From the NCBI GenBank assembly GCA_020137815.1, contig CM035353.1:1513459-1577458 (forward strand): a DNA stretch of 64,000 nucleotides, written 5' to 3'. The position numbers and the translations under genes were made by a program. This document shows positions 22,113 to 64,000 of the stretch, one piece after another. Origin of the DNA: Hormiphora californensis (lineage: Eukaryota > Ctenophora > Tentaculata > Cydippida > Pleurobrachiidae). The notes under the pieces are model-generated. The model was not told where the DNA came from. It did no database searches and was given only the letters and a program-made list of their open reading frames with translations. Positions within the stretch are counted from its first letter, which is position 1. Each line of letters starts with the position of its first letter.

Positions 22113-22199
22113 GAATCTAACAATGCACATATTATGTGCCACATAATGGGTGTCACGTGTCTTGTGGCACGTGCTGACATGATCTAAGTTAAAGAGCTT

Positions 22200-22400
22200 A
22201 CTGGTGGATGGAACATTTCGGCGTGCTTACATTTCGATTCGAAATGAAAGCACGCCTGGGGGAGCTACATCATTATAGGCAGGTTATAATGATGATCCTG
22301 CTATAGAACGGAGTTTAGATCACGGTCCTGTAGAACAGATAATTTTGAGTGGTGCATTCTGGAGCATATCACCATGGTGACGCTCCAGAATGCAGCTCAG
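22200..22400. repeat. Cluster of three perfect short hairpins
   Basis: GGCGTGCTTACATTTCGAT with TCGAAATGAAAGCACGCC (22220-22257); TCATTATAGGCAGGTTATAATGA; and TGCATTCTGGAGCATATCACC with GGTGACGCTCCAGAATGCA (22350-22394). They look like a compact foldback or several tiny MITEs. There is no coding content. Confidence 0.65.
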
Positions 22401-23999
22401 TGAAACGGTAAGTTGACCATCTGCATTCAGTTATAGTTATTTACCGTCACGTAGCTAATCACAATAGAGACATGATTTGAGGAACTAAGGACTCCCTCTC
22501 TCTCCTGAACACAAAGAAAGGTCTGTAAGTGTATGTGGTCGGTATAGTGGTTGACCGTGTATAAGGTCCAAATAAGGCACCTGGTAAAAAGCTTTTCTCA
22601 ATCAAATTCAGCTTTTCAACACGAATCCAACGCAACCGAAATCGCATTAGCTTTCTATCTCATCGGGAAGTACCGGGTCTGGCACCTTCGTTTTTGCATG
22701 TGGTCATTTTTCGGTGCACGAGCTATAGATGCACTTGCAGTGCTGTGTATTATGGTAGACAGTGATGAGTCATGAGAGGAAACACCAGGTTGGAGCCTTG
22801 ACATATGTTCCAATTGTCTGTCAGTTCTCACACCGGACAGAATGGACAGACTGAGTAGCAATAGCATGGCAATTGGAACCGTGCAGAGAAGTTTGTATGA
22901 TGTTAGTACAATAGTACAGATGGACATGGACAGACATACACTGTATGATACAGTTGGCACTTGGCAGTGTGATCGTGATGTTCTGGGCAGCCAGATACAG
23001 GTGGATACGTGTGTGGAGAGTCCACAAATTGTATTGAAAAAGTGTTTCCAAAAATTGATTTTACCATTACCAATCTGAGATGTTCGCGAACATGCTTGAA
23101 TAATAAGCATGTTTGGAAGCTCTCACATTAATAAATCCACCGCTAAAAAGTTCCTTTGCATCCCCTGGATGGGGCCTGCTCCCCCTGACCGTGGTTACAG
23201 CTGTCCCTGGCCCCGGTCGGACGTACAGGGACAGGGGACACGCTTAGCTGGTATCATGGACCAGCAGAGGACCAAGGCAAGGATCAACTGTGAAGTGGGA
23301 GTGGCGGCGCGCGCGTGAGCACCTTTCCCGTGAAGACAACTGCGCGCGAGAAACTTTCATCTGGTAAAAGTACCCGCGCGTTACACACAGTAAACAGAAC
23401 CCTGATTGAGTCTAGAATCGAGTCGCGTCGAGCATTATTATATGCTACTGCTGCAACAAGTCATGCATGCTGCGGTCCGTGTGTGCGATCTACATTGTGG
23501 TATTTGATATGTAGGGGCCGGGGCACCGGGAGAGCTGGTCGTCATGGTTCTAGAGATTGAATTGGGGGAGGGCCAGCTGGGAAGCATCACTACATATATT
23601 GATTAGAAAAGTATAATAAGACTATTTAGTTAGTTATAAAGATAGTGAGGACTAATTTTGTCGATTAGTTATTAAAAAAAGAAACTGTCTGCTGTAACAT
23701 ATAGCTGTATAGAACCGATAATTTAAGTGACCATTTGGAGTACAAACGCATTAAATGGCGTTCTCTGTCAGAATTATAGTAAAGAATATTATTCAAAGTT
23801 AGCTTGATCGCTATACAGTGCTCGATCTTTGCATGCAGAGAGCTATTTTAACATAAATCCAAAGAAAACGATGTTCCTATACGTAAGATTAAAATTGTTT
23901 TCTTTGAATTTGTGTAAAGAATATTACAGAAGAAGAATATTGTATCGCTACAAATTAGAACATCGACTGGAGCCTGTACCAGCTGTATACCTAATAGCT

Positions 24000-24000
<1 letters not shown>
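22401..24000. other. Unassigned, no convincing gene
   Basis: Several 60-150-codon frames on both strands overlap each other and show no splice-consistent or family signal. 23150-23570 is locally GC-rich with CpG (GGCGGCGCGCGCG at about 23306), which could be a promoter or 5' exon, but I find no supported start. Confidence 0.4.
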
Positions 24001-25020
<1,020 letters not shown>

Positions 25021-26324
25021 CACCTTAACAATGCAGTTTACCAATGGACCTATAGGAACATACTTGTGATTGAGTGAACACTAATATTACCTATGTACGG
25101 GAGTTGCCTTGCTCAAACCTGTCTCGTATCGCCCAGTTTGACCAAAACAACAAGTACACATGGCTATACAGTTGTTGTTAGAGCTAATAAAATAAAGCAG
25201 GGGATACTCTAAAGCCGCTATTGCTCTGTTCCTTAATGATATTATGTATCCTGGGTTTGCCTTGCCTTGTTCGACCCTCCCTCCACGCGGGTTCGAACAA
25301 AACAAGGTTTACCTCCACACGCGTGTTTTCACAGTTAAATTAAGCTAAGTCGGTATAACTCAGAATATAATGGGTGTTCACTGAACACACAGTCGGATTT
25401 TTTATTGTTCTCACCCCCTTTTTGCGTGTCTATCATCAATATGTTAACGTGTGGTGCACGACTCAAAATTAATAAATTTCACATGTGTGTTCATCTGGGG
25501 GTGACTATCACTGGGTGTATTATATTCTGAGCTATACCGACCTAGCTTTTTAACTGTGAAAACACACACTTGTGTACTGTGTCGTGCGAGTAAGCCCATC
25601 ACCACGTCTATATGAAACAAACAGACATACCGACACATATTTCTCTCCCAGTCATTCTCTTTCTCTCTCTCTCTCTCTCTTTCTTTCTCTCTCGATCAAT
25701 CACGTGATCAATTAGTTTTCCGTTAATTTTGCAACTCGATAATTCATTGGCAGTAAATCATCGCTGAATGATCTCAATATTCGATTCATTAGTTCTATTT
25801 CTTTCTCATATACTGTCTCTATTATACACATATATCAGTGAATTAGGCTAGTCAGACTGACAAGCATTAGTATTATAACACCGATATACGAATAATGAGG
25901 GACAATGGGGGGCTACATTCTTAATAAAAGGTACAAGCTTTACAAGTGTGCAGTCTTGTGCAATAACGAGAGCTAGAGTGTAGACCAATATTGACACAAT
26001 GTACTGGACCAAGTGACACAAAGCTACTGTTTATGAGTAGTTGAGGGGGGAGTAGCATCTTACAGCAGCCCCTGTTATGTATATTGTATATATTGTTTTC
26101 AGCCAGGATGACTGGTGATATAAATAATATGACTGGTGATAAATAAATAGAGAAAGAAATGTGAAGGACAAATATAGCAAGATTCGTGGAAATCCCAATC
26201 ACCATGCGTCTTGAAATATGGTACAAACTTGTCTTGCTCTACCCTGTCTCACCCCCCTCCCCATATTATAAGTGACCCCACACGATTTGAAAAATAAAAG
26301 GGTTGGAATAAAATAAGAACGAAC
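25021..26324. other. Region where the missing PEDS1 3' exons would be expected
   Basis: I looked on the minus strand for a Trp-His...HHxxHH coding exon that should follow 26325-26427 and did not find one. A (TC)n run occurs at 25660-25692. The frames present do not resemble desaturase sequence. Confidence 0.4.
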
Positions 26325-41741
<15,417 letters not shown>

Positions 41742-42949
41742 GACCTAAAGTTTTAGTGGAGCAATAAGTGGCACTATTCATCTAGTTACATACATGATTA
41801 CATGAACTGTTGAAATAATCATACAACTCCCATGGGATCCCATCATAGAAATATTGAATATGAAACCGGCCGCACTCCGTCCCAATTTTTCCGTTACAGG
41901 TCATAGCTCCACAGTTCACGACCGGATAAGATAGAGACTTCAGATTTGTAAGTTAGGATGCATACTAAAATACAAATACAATTATAATTTATATCCCGCT
42001 TTTGGGCCTATGCATTGTTAGTGCTAGGAGGACGCCGTTTCAATCAGTCGATTGAAGCAACGCACCCACCACTAACAAGCCTTCTAAAGCGGCTCTTATA
42101 GGATTATAAGATCCTAAAGGCCTTAAAAAACCGTCGGCAGTCATTCGATATAATATATATAAATGTATGTAGAAAATAAGGGTTATAAAATATCTAATTA
42201 AGAAATAGCGTAATTAATTCGTTGAGTGATTAAGTAGTTAGATAATTGAGAAATTAACTAGTTAGATAATTGATAATTAACTAGTTAGATAATTAACTAG
42301 TTAGATAATTAACTGTTGATTAATAAGTACATAGTGTAAATACTAAGTAAGTAGTATAGTTTAATAATTAATTCAAGTAAAAGGCTAGTGATCTAAAAAG
42401 GAGGCGAATAGCTAAGTAATTAGTTAATGGATAAAGTAACTGTAACAGGATAACCGATAAGGTAATACACACTAACCATATACTTTAAGTTCTTCCCAAT
42501 CTATTTTAAGTCTCTATCTTACCAGGAACTGAAGTTTTTTTTATCTCAAACAAACAATAAATTACAATCTCAAACACAAATCGAGGGTTGGCGGACAGTT
42601 AAAAAATCCGACTTTTTCCAAGATGACCAAAATTTCAATCGCTCTTGATCTTGGATTAAAGTCCGTTTCAAGCGACTTGACCCGTAAAGTCCATTTTTAT
42701 TCAACTGTTCACCCTCCAACTCGTGCGCGTGCGATATTTTAATTTACTACTGCGCGCGCTATACGTTAACATGTGATAGACGCGCAAAACAATTCCGCGC
42801 ACGACTTTGGGGGGTGAACAGTTGAAAAAAAATGGAGTATAATTCTTGGAATTTGGCGCATTGCTTGGCATACGTTGCAGGCCCCTTATAATATAATATA
42901 AGGGGCCTGGAGGGAATACCGCGCTGGGGGGGAATACATAATCAATCAT
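41742..42949. other. Region upstream of PEDS1, no gene seen
   Basis: An A/T-rich stretch with repeats of TTAACTAGTTAGATAATTGA at 42240-42320. The PEDS1 promoter should lie just above 41741, but no specific element is evident. Confidence 0.45.
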
Positions 42950-43060
42950 ATCTCCGGTTCCAGATAAGGTACAGAAATTGTTTTGGTAGCGTTGGAAAGA
43001 GGAAGATAAGAGCTTTTAAATGCAACCGGTTTCAGGTCTCTATCTTATCAGGAACAGGAG
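42950..43060. repeat. Inverted repeat of the TCAGGAACCGGAGATAT family
   Basis: ATATCTCCGGTTCCAGATAA on the left and TTATCAGGAACAGGAGATAT on the right, about 105 bp. The same motif pair with GTAGCGTTGGAAAG recurs inverted at 47355-47475 inside another MITE. Confidence 0.7.
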
Positions 43061-43592
43061 ATATGAACCAAACTCCGCAAAATCGAGTGCGGTAAAATCG
43101 AAATTTGAATGAAATTTAAAAAAGGTGTCCCTGCAGGAATCTGTGACGTCACTTTTTGAAAACAACCCATCTTTCAACGGCTATTGCTCAGCCTCCTTAA
43201 GTCCAATTAACTTCTCTCAAAAACAGCAAGGTAGATAATCGTCAGATCTAACAACTGGTGAAAGAATCAAGTCAAACGGACTACAGGAGCCAAAGTTATA
43301 AGCACCGCCGTTTTTTCGACCGCAAAGTTATCTTCGACCCAGCTGGGCTCAGGCCAAACGCGCGCGCGGCATTCCCTTCAGTCCCCTCGTTGCGGGGGTG
43401 CGCGCATGAGGGGGCTGCAGCGCATTCCAAGCGCATTGCGCGTGTATTTACAAAGGGGAAATCCTTTGGCAAACGTTGCTGGCCCCCGATAGCGGGATGA
43501 GGCAGCGCTTTTCAAGGAAATCCTGAATTTCCAGGAATCTCAGGTCAAGTCGTTTGAAACGCACTTTATATATTGCGCGGCGCGATCATTTT

Positions 43593-43735
43593 AGTGGAAG
43601 CTCTTACGGTATTTCCCACGACCGTGGGAAAAGAGAGATAGATAGAAATAGTAAGAGAGAGCAATTTCTCTCTCTTAGTAATTCTATCTATCTCTCTTTT
43701 CCCACGGTCGTGGGAATACCGTAAGAGCTTCCACT
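43593..43735. repeat. Nearly perfect 143-bp palindrome
   Basis: AGTGGAAGCTCTTACGGTAT, TCCCACGACCGTGGGAAAAG and AGAGATAGATAGAA are mirrored base for base on the right arm; the loop is AGAGAGCAATTTCTCTCT-like. GGGATGAGGCAGCGCTTTTC at about 43494 and its mirror at about 43926 suggest it is the centre of a larger foldback. Confidence 0.9.
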
Positions 43736-44705
43736 ATTTCGAATTTTAACATCTGCACTGCATTATCCGGGGCTGCGCGTGACGCCGCGCAGTTCAAGCC
43801 AAGCAATTATATTTTTAATCCGCAGCAAAAAAAATCCGCAGACCGCAGCAAAAACTTTTTCGAAATCTTGTTCAGCGACTTTTGGAAACTGGCAACTGCA
43901 CATGTTTAAAGGAAACCCAAGCCCTTGAAAAGCGCTGCCTTATCCCGCTCTGTAGATTATGTTAAGTTCTTCATATCTTCAAAATTTTAAGTCCATCTCA
44001 TCAGGGGGTAGACCGTAGAGAAATGACCGGGGGAAATTCCAAAAAACCCAAATGAGGGCTATAATTGGTGCTTGAGGTTTTCTTTAAATTCTCAAAATTC
44101 ATCCGTGTTATTCCGCACAGCGAGAGGCCTGTAGGCTGCAAGATGTGTCGAGAAATCCGCAACCCAATCAACAATATCCCTCACAGAGCCGACAAGGTCT
44201 CACTTACGTATTGTGATTTGTCAATTGGTCATAGCTCCACATACCTGTTGCTGTTAGAACTCTGCGTATATTTAAATCTCTGCTTGTTCTATGCCACATT
44301 TATCTTACTTTAAAAAAATTAAAGATCTACATATTCGACAAGATAGGAAGTACGCCGGTCCGTTAAACCATCGTATATAAACCAATGTATGCTTGAGAAA
44401 TATCAGTGCTGCATAAAATACCGGATTGCAACTACTAACCACGCTGTCCATCAAGCACAATAATTTCCCTTGCTGAGATCAAGAGCAGGAGAGAAAGGGA
44501 AATTTAAACATCAGCCATGCACAAAACGATATTGATGCGGTGTTTTTAACAACACTTGAGATCCAGATAAAGATAATGGAAGAGAGAAAAAGAAAAGTTA
44601 AACAAATTCAGACGAGTGCAGTTTTACAAGTCCACAATTCACTTGGTCTCGCAGATTACTCCTCTCGCTCGTTGTGCTCGTGTCTTATATCTCCGCCCCA
44701 TCATC
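43736..44705. other. Noncoding upstream of the 44.7 kb gene
   Basis: The right arm of the larger foldback reaches about 43950. The rest holds unsupported frames; the promoter of the downstream small gene should be here. Confidence 0.4.
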
Positions 44706-45709
44706 ATGTCTGTCATTGTGAATGATAAAGGTTTGACTTTGCAAATTTCAATCTCATTATCAATGATTGAGAGCTCCTGTAAATCCTACCTCTCTGGTGA
44801 TTCTCTTTCTCTCTTTCTAGGTAGTGTTGGGTCAGCCTACATTGCTCTGCCAGGGCCTCACTACCGGAACAACCCTCATCCTAAACAGGACTTTCTCCTG
44901 TGGAGAACACCTAGGAAACAGTGGCCCATGAAGGAGGCAGAAAAAAGTAGGTGCTCGATATTTGTGTAATTCCGGAAACAAATAACCAAGTCTCTCGTTA
45001 TATCAACTGATCCGTGAAGGAATGGGAGGGAAAATAGTTGTTTTGTTCAAACCCGGCCCATGGAAAAAGAATCTTGAACAAGAAAATAAATGTTCCTCTT
45101 AAAGAATATAACACTGTGAAACTTTCAGAAGTTGAAACCAAGGAAGGGCAAGCCTGTAATCAAAAGTAAGTTCAAAAAGACACTAAAACAAATATTCATA
45201 TTCTGTGTACTCTGCCGATTACTTTCATATTGATTAATCAAAGTCATCCATAGTCGTAATAACACTCTCCCCCATACTCGCCTGACAACCCTCCTGCCTC
45301 CAGCCTCCCCCAATCTCACCTCACAGCCTCCCCCAAAATCACCTGACACCCTCCAGCCTCCTCCAAACTCACCTGACACCCTCCAGCCTCCCTCAAAATC
45401 ACCTGACACCCTCCAGCCTCCCCCAAACTCATCTGACACCCTCCAATCTCACCTGACACCCTCCAGCCTCCCCAATCTCACCTGACACCCTCCAGCCTCC
45501 CCAAACTCATCTTACCCCCTCCAGCCTCCCCAAACTCATCTGATCTCCCCAGGGCCGTTGAAAAGAAACAGGTTAAAGCAATAACAGTGGAATCACAAGG
45601 CAACACCAGTGGGGTGTTCCACTCTGGAGCGGTATTCAGTAGACCCCGTGCAGACAGGGGAAGACACTGGGCTATCCACCCGGAGTGGCCCATCGACGTG
45701 AAAGAATAA
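44706..45709 (+). CDS. Small four-exon gene, ~115 aa, unknown family
   Basis: Exons 44706-44730 (MSVIVNDK), 44821-44946, 45129-45165 and 45553-45709, with phases 1, 1 and 2 all compatible and GT-AG borders throughout. The protein reads SVGSAYIALPGPHYRNNPHP, FLLWRTPRKQWPMKEAEK, VETKEGQACNQK, then SGVFHSGAVFSRPRADRGRH and WAIHPEWPIDVKE-stop. It is basic, has no signal peptide or membrane segment, and is rich in Trp/His/Pro turns. I do not recognise the family. Small proteins of this style (short, W/P/H motifs) include ciliary microtubule-inner proteins, but that is only an analogy. The intron before the last exon is filled by a ~30-bp minisatellite whose final diverged unit is the acceptor. Confidence 0.75.
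45270..45552. repeat. ~30-bp minisatellite ending at a 3' splice site
   Basis: Units of ACCTGACACCCTCCAGCCTC + CCCCAAACTC, eight to nine copies with small variation. The acceptor of the last exon (AAACTCATCTGATCTCCCCAG) is itself a diverged unit. Confidence 0.85.
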
Positions 45710-46015
45710 TTAATTTGATTTAAGCCCCGCTCCCCGATTTTATTTTCGTCTGTCTTAATGAGATCAGATGATCGCCCAATATCGGACACATAGGTTATGA
45801 TTTGTTTCATGTACAAAATAATATGTAACTAATAGATTTTATTTATATTCTGAGAATCGGCTCGGTTAATGGTGTGAGAATTTCATTTATTTGATAGTTA
45901 ATTTATTGTAGTTGAACCTTTTATTTTTTCGAGAGCCATACAAGTGTGTAATGAATGCTTCTTTCTCACAGCGAAATTCTAATGCACACACCCTCATACA
46001 TAGCAATTAATGTTG

Positions 46016-46071
<56 letters not shown>

Positions 46072-46107
46072 CTCTATCTATCTCTCTCTCCCTCTCTCTA
46101 TCTATCT

Positions 46108-46141
<34 letters not shown>

Positions 46142-47177
46142 GTCTCTCTCTCTCTTCTCTCTCTCTATCAGCACTCATCCTCTCTCTTTTTCTCTCTCTC
46201 TCTACTCTATCCCCCTCTCTTTCTCTTCCCTATCCCTCTGATTATTGGCACTCATCTGCTGTTCTGCTTGGCTTACAGCTGGTTCACCAAAATAGTTTAC
46301 AAATTAGCTATAAACTCTACTATTGGACTATCTATACCCTAACTATAGATTTTTTCGAGATTTCTCAGCACCCTCGAATTGATTTCTGATCAAACCAGAA
46401 TTTTGCTGGTGTAACTGAGACTTTAATTTGACAAGTTTTGTACTATGTAAACCCAAAGTTTATGATGGTTAGATGGTGTTCTTCTGTCAAATCAAAAAAC
46501 TACTGGAAAGCCTAACACCTGCTCGAAATGGTTAAGTGTTCCGACAGTTTGTATGGAAATTTGGGCACGGACAAACTAATCATATAAAATTGGGTTGAAT
46601 AGAAAAACCAAGAATTAGAAGTCTACACCAGAAAAATCTATGTAGTAGAGCAGAAAAAACCAAGGGATGTGAGAGCCCGAAAAACAGAGAACTGAAGAGG
46701 AGATAGAAGAGCAAGAGAGTCATATAAGCAATTTCTCAATTTTTTTGTGAACCAAGTTTTGTAAAGACGTAATATATCAGTTTTTACATACTATTTGAAT
46801 AATTATAATATTATAATGCGTTTACGATGAAAAATGAATGTTAATTCCCGATGTGCATAAAGACGTTGATAGTCGAACCTTTTTTAACAGTATGATACTA
46901 CGAATATGTACTTGCTTCAGTATAGTAATTACGGATACAATAATTCGCAGTTTCTTTCCCGGGACCAATCTATAAGTTTTTTCGGACGATGGCCACCGTA
47001 AATTACTTTTGGGGGGGGTATCTTATTCAATGTTAATTCTTATAACATATTATATTCATTTCTATATAAATAAAGTTCCAGTTTTTCTCATAATCTTTTT
47101 TATTTTGTTACCACATTTTGATTACATTTCCGTCACTGTCATGACGTACACTATAATATTCCAATGATATTATATTT
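45710..47177. other. Intergenic, simple repeats
   Basis: A CT microsatellite with interruptions at 46017-46235. No supported exon. The G-run at 47011-47018 is short. Confidence 0.5.
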
Positions 47178-47632
47178 AAAGGTTGACAAGATACCTAAAA
47201 CTTTTCGTATATCGTCTTATTTTGATTTATCATTAATTTTCAGCATTTTTTCAGAATTTTTTGTCGGCTAGAAAAAAAATTCGAAATAGGGGGTCTACCG
47301 ATATTGTCAGCACTGGTTTTACTGGGCACACTCACTGCGTCTCGCAAATTGAAATTCACGTTTCCGGTTCCTCAAAAGATAAAGACTTGATCTTGGTTGC
47401 GTTGGATTGGTCTCAATAAGACCTTTCCAACGCTACCAAAACGGTTTCTGTATCTCATCAGGAACCGGAGATATTACGTTATCAATTTTTAAAAAGGCAC
47501 ACTCATTTGTCAGTAGACCCCCTATTTTGCACATATTTCTAGCCGACAAAAAATTCTGAAAAAATGCTGAAAATTAATGATAAATCAAAATAAGACGATA
47601 TACGAAAAGTTTTAGGTATCTTGTCAACCTTT
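47178..47632. mobile_element. MITE just upstream of the Mi-2 start codon
   Basis: Inverted arms of about 110 bp: AAAGGTTGACAAGATACCTA, AAACTTTTCGTATATCGTCT ... on the left, mirrored to GGTATCTTGTCAACCTTT at the right. The centre carries the inverted TCCGGTTCCTC / GAACCGGAGATAT motif. It ends 23 bp before the inferred ATG at 47656, so it probably contributes the 5' UTR or core promoter. Confidence 0.9.
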
Positions 47633-47655
47633 AATACTAATCTCGTTGTAGTAGT

Positions 47656-63579
<15,924 letters not shown>

Positions 63580-63733
63580 GTAGGGGGTTAATTAATTATA
63601 CATCAATTAATTAAGTGATTATATATTGTATTGTCCGATGTTTGTGTTTGTGTACGTCATGTCTGTTGCAAATGTTAGCAGCTGTCCATCATATATCCGT
63701 AAAAACAGAGAGAGAGATTGGTATTTTTATATT

Positions 63734-63907
63734 ACAGTCGGACCCCGATTTAGGGCCCCCCGATTTAGTGGCACCCCGATTTAGGGACAGGATTTTTCCC
63801 CCCGATATAGGAAATTAACCTTATTTGACCCCGATTTAGTGGACACCCCGATTTAGTGGACAAGAGCCTTTCCCCCGAGGGTGTCCCTAAATCGGGGTCC
63901 GACTGTA
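63734..63907. mobile_element. pogo/Tigger-like MITE, complete
   Basis: ACAGTCGGACCCCGATTTAG on the left and CTAAATCGGGGTCCGACTGT on the right, with three internal CCCCGATTTAGTGG motifs and an AGGAAATTAACCTTATTTGA segment shared with the 3.4 kb copy. About 173 bp, in the Mi-2 intron at the window edge. Confidence 0.85.
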
Positions 63908-64000
63908 TCGACTATAATATAAAATATTTATATCCTTACCCCCTTCGTCTGCTTTAATTAGATAGATATATCGCTGCCTATTTATTCAAATATTCTGCGT

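Noticed and set aside
22655-23560. Several 70-150-codon frames with ordinary composition
   Set aside because: They overlap on both strands, have no splice-consistent partners, and show no motif I can defend.

Overview
This is animal nuclear DNA. It has GT-AG introns, polypyrimidine 3' splice sites, very long (TC)n/(GA)n tracts, many short non-autonomous DNA transposons and an intact CR1/L2-like LINE. The recognisable proteins (a Mi-2/CHD3-4-5 remodeller, a PEDS1/TMEM189 desaturase and two LDLa-rich relaxin-receptor-like GPCRs) are metazoan. LDLa-7TM receptors with sizeable intronless ORFs, compact exons and MITE-rich introns would fit an early-branching marine invertebrate such as a sponge, but the species cannot be fixed from the sequence.

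Layout. 1-5.3 kb: microsatellites, a short two-exon gene candidate (968-1978), an isolated terminal exon (3558-3708) and a possible first exon (5250-5335). 5.9-16.3 kb, plus strand: a small acidic coiled-coil gene whose 8.7 kb intron holds a mariner-like MITE and a full ORF1/ORF2 LINE (10.26-13.95 kb). 16.8-22.1 kb: an intronless LDLa GPCR on the minus strand, flanked by inverted copies of one repeat. 26.3-41.7 kb, minus strand: six exons of a PEDS1/TMEM189 gene, with a second LDLa GPCR (31.7-35.6 kb) nested in its 13.7 kb intron together with several MITEs and a 2.04 kb Mutator-like foldback element. 44.7-45.7 kb, plus strand: a complete four-exon gene for a ~115-residue protein not recognised. 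47.66 kb to the right edge, plus strand: a Mi-2 gene of about 30 exons (CHDNT, PHD, two chromodomains, SNF2 ATPase, DUF1087, DUF1086, start of CHDCT2). Its last exons lie beyond the window.

The most unusual signal is a recurring structure rather than a gene. Tandem repeats in this window repeatedly start or stop exactly at exon-intron junctions, so that the splice site itself is copied. In Mi-2 this is seen at nine introns (up to 25 copies of one 5' splice site in a perfect 44-bp array). Similar arrays occur in the PEDS1 gene, the 45 kb gene and possibly the 1 kb gene. Where I translated the consequence, only one splice-site choice keeps the reading frame. The second PHD finger of Mi-2 also looks broken, the PEDS1 gene lacks its C-terminal histidine-box exons in the window, and several MITEs show clean nested or target-site structure.

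Exon models were built by hand from splice consensus, phase continuity and remembered family sequence features. No alignment or database search was run.
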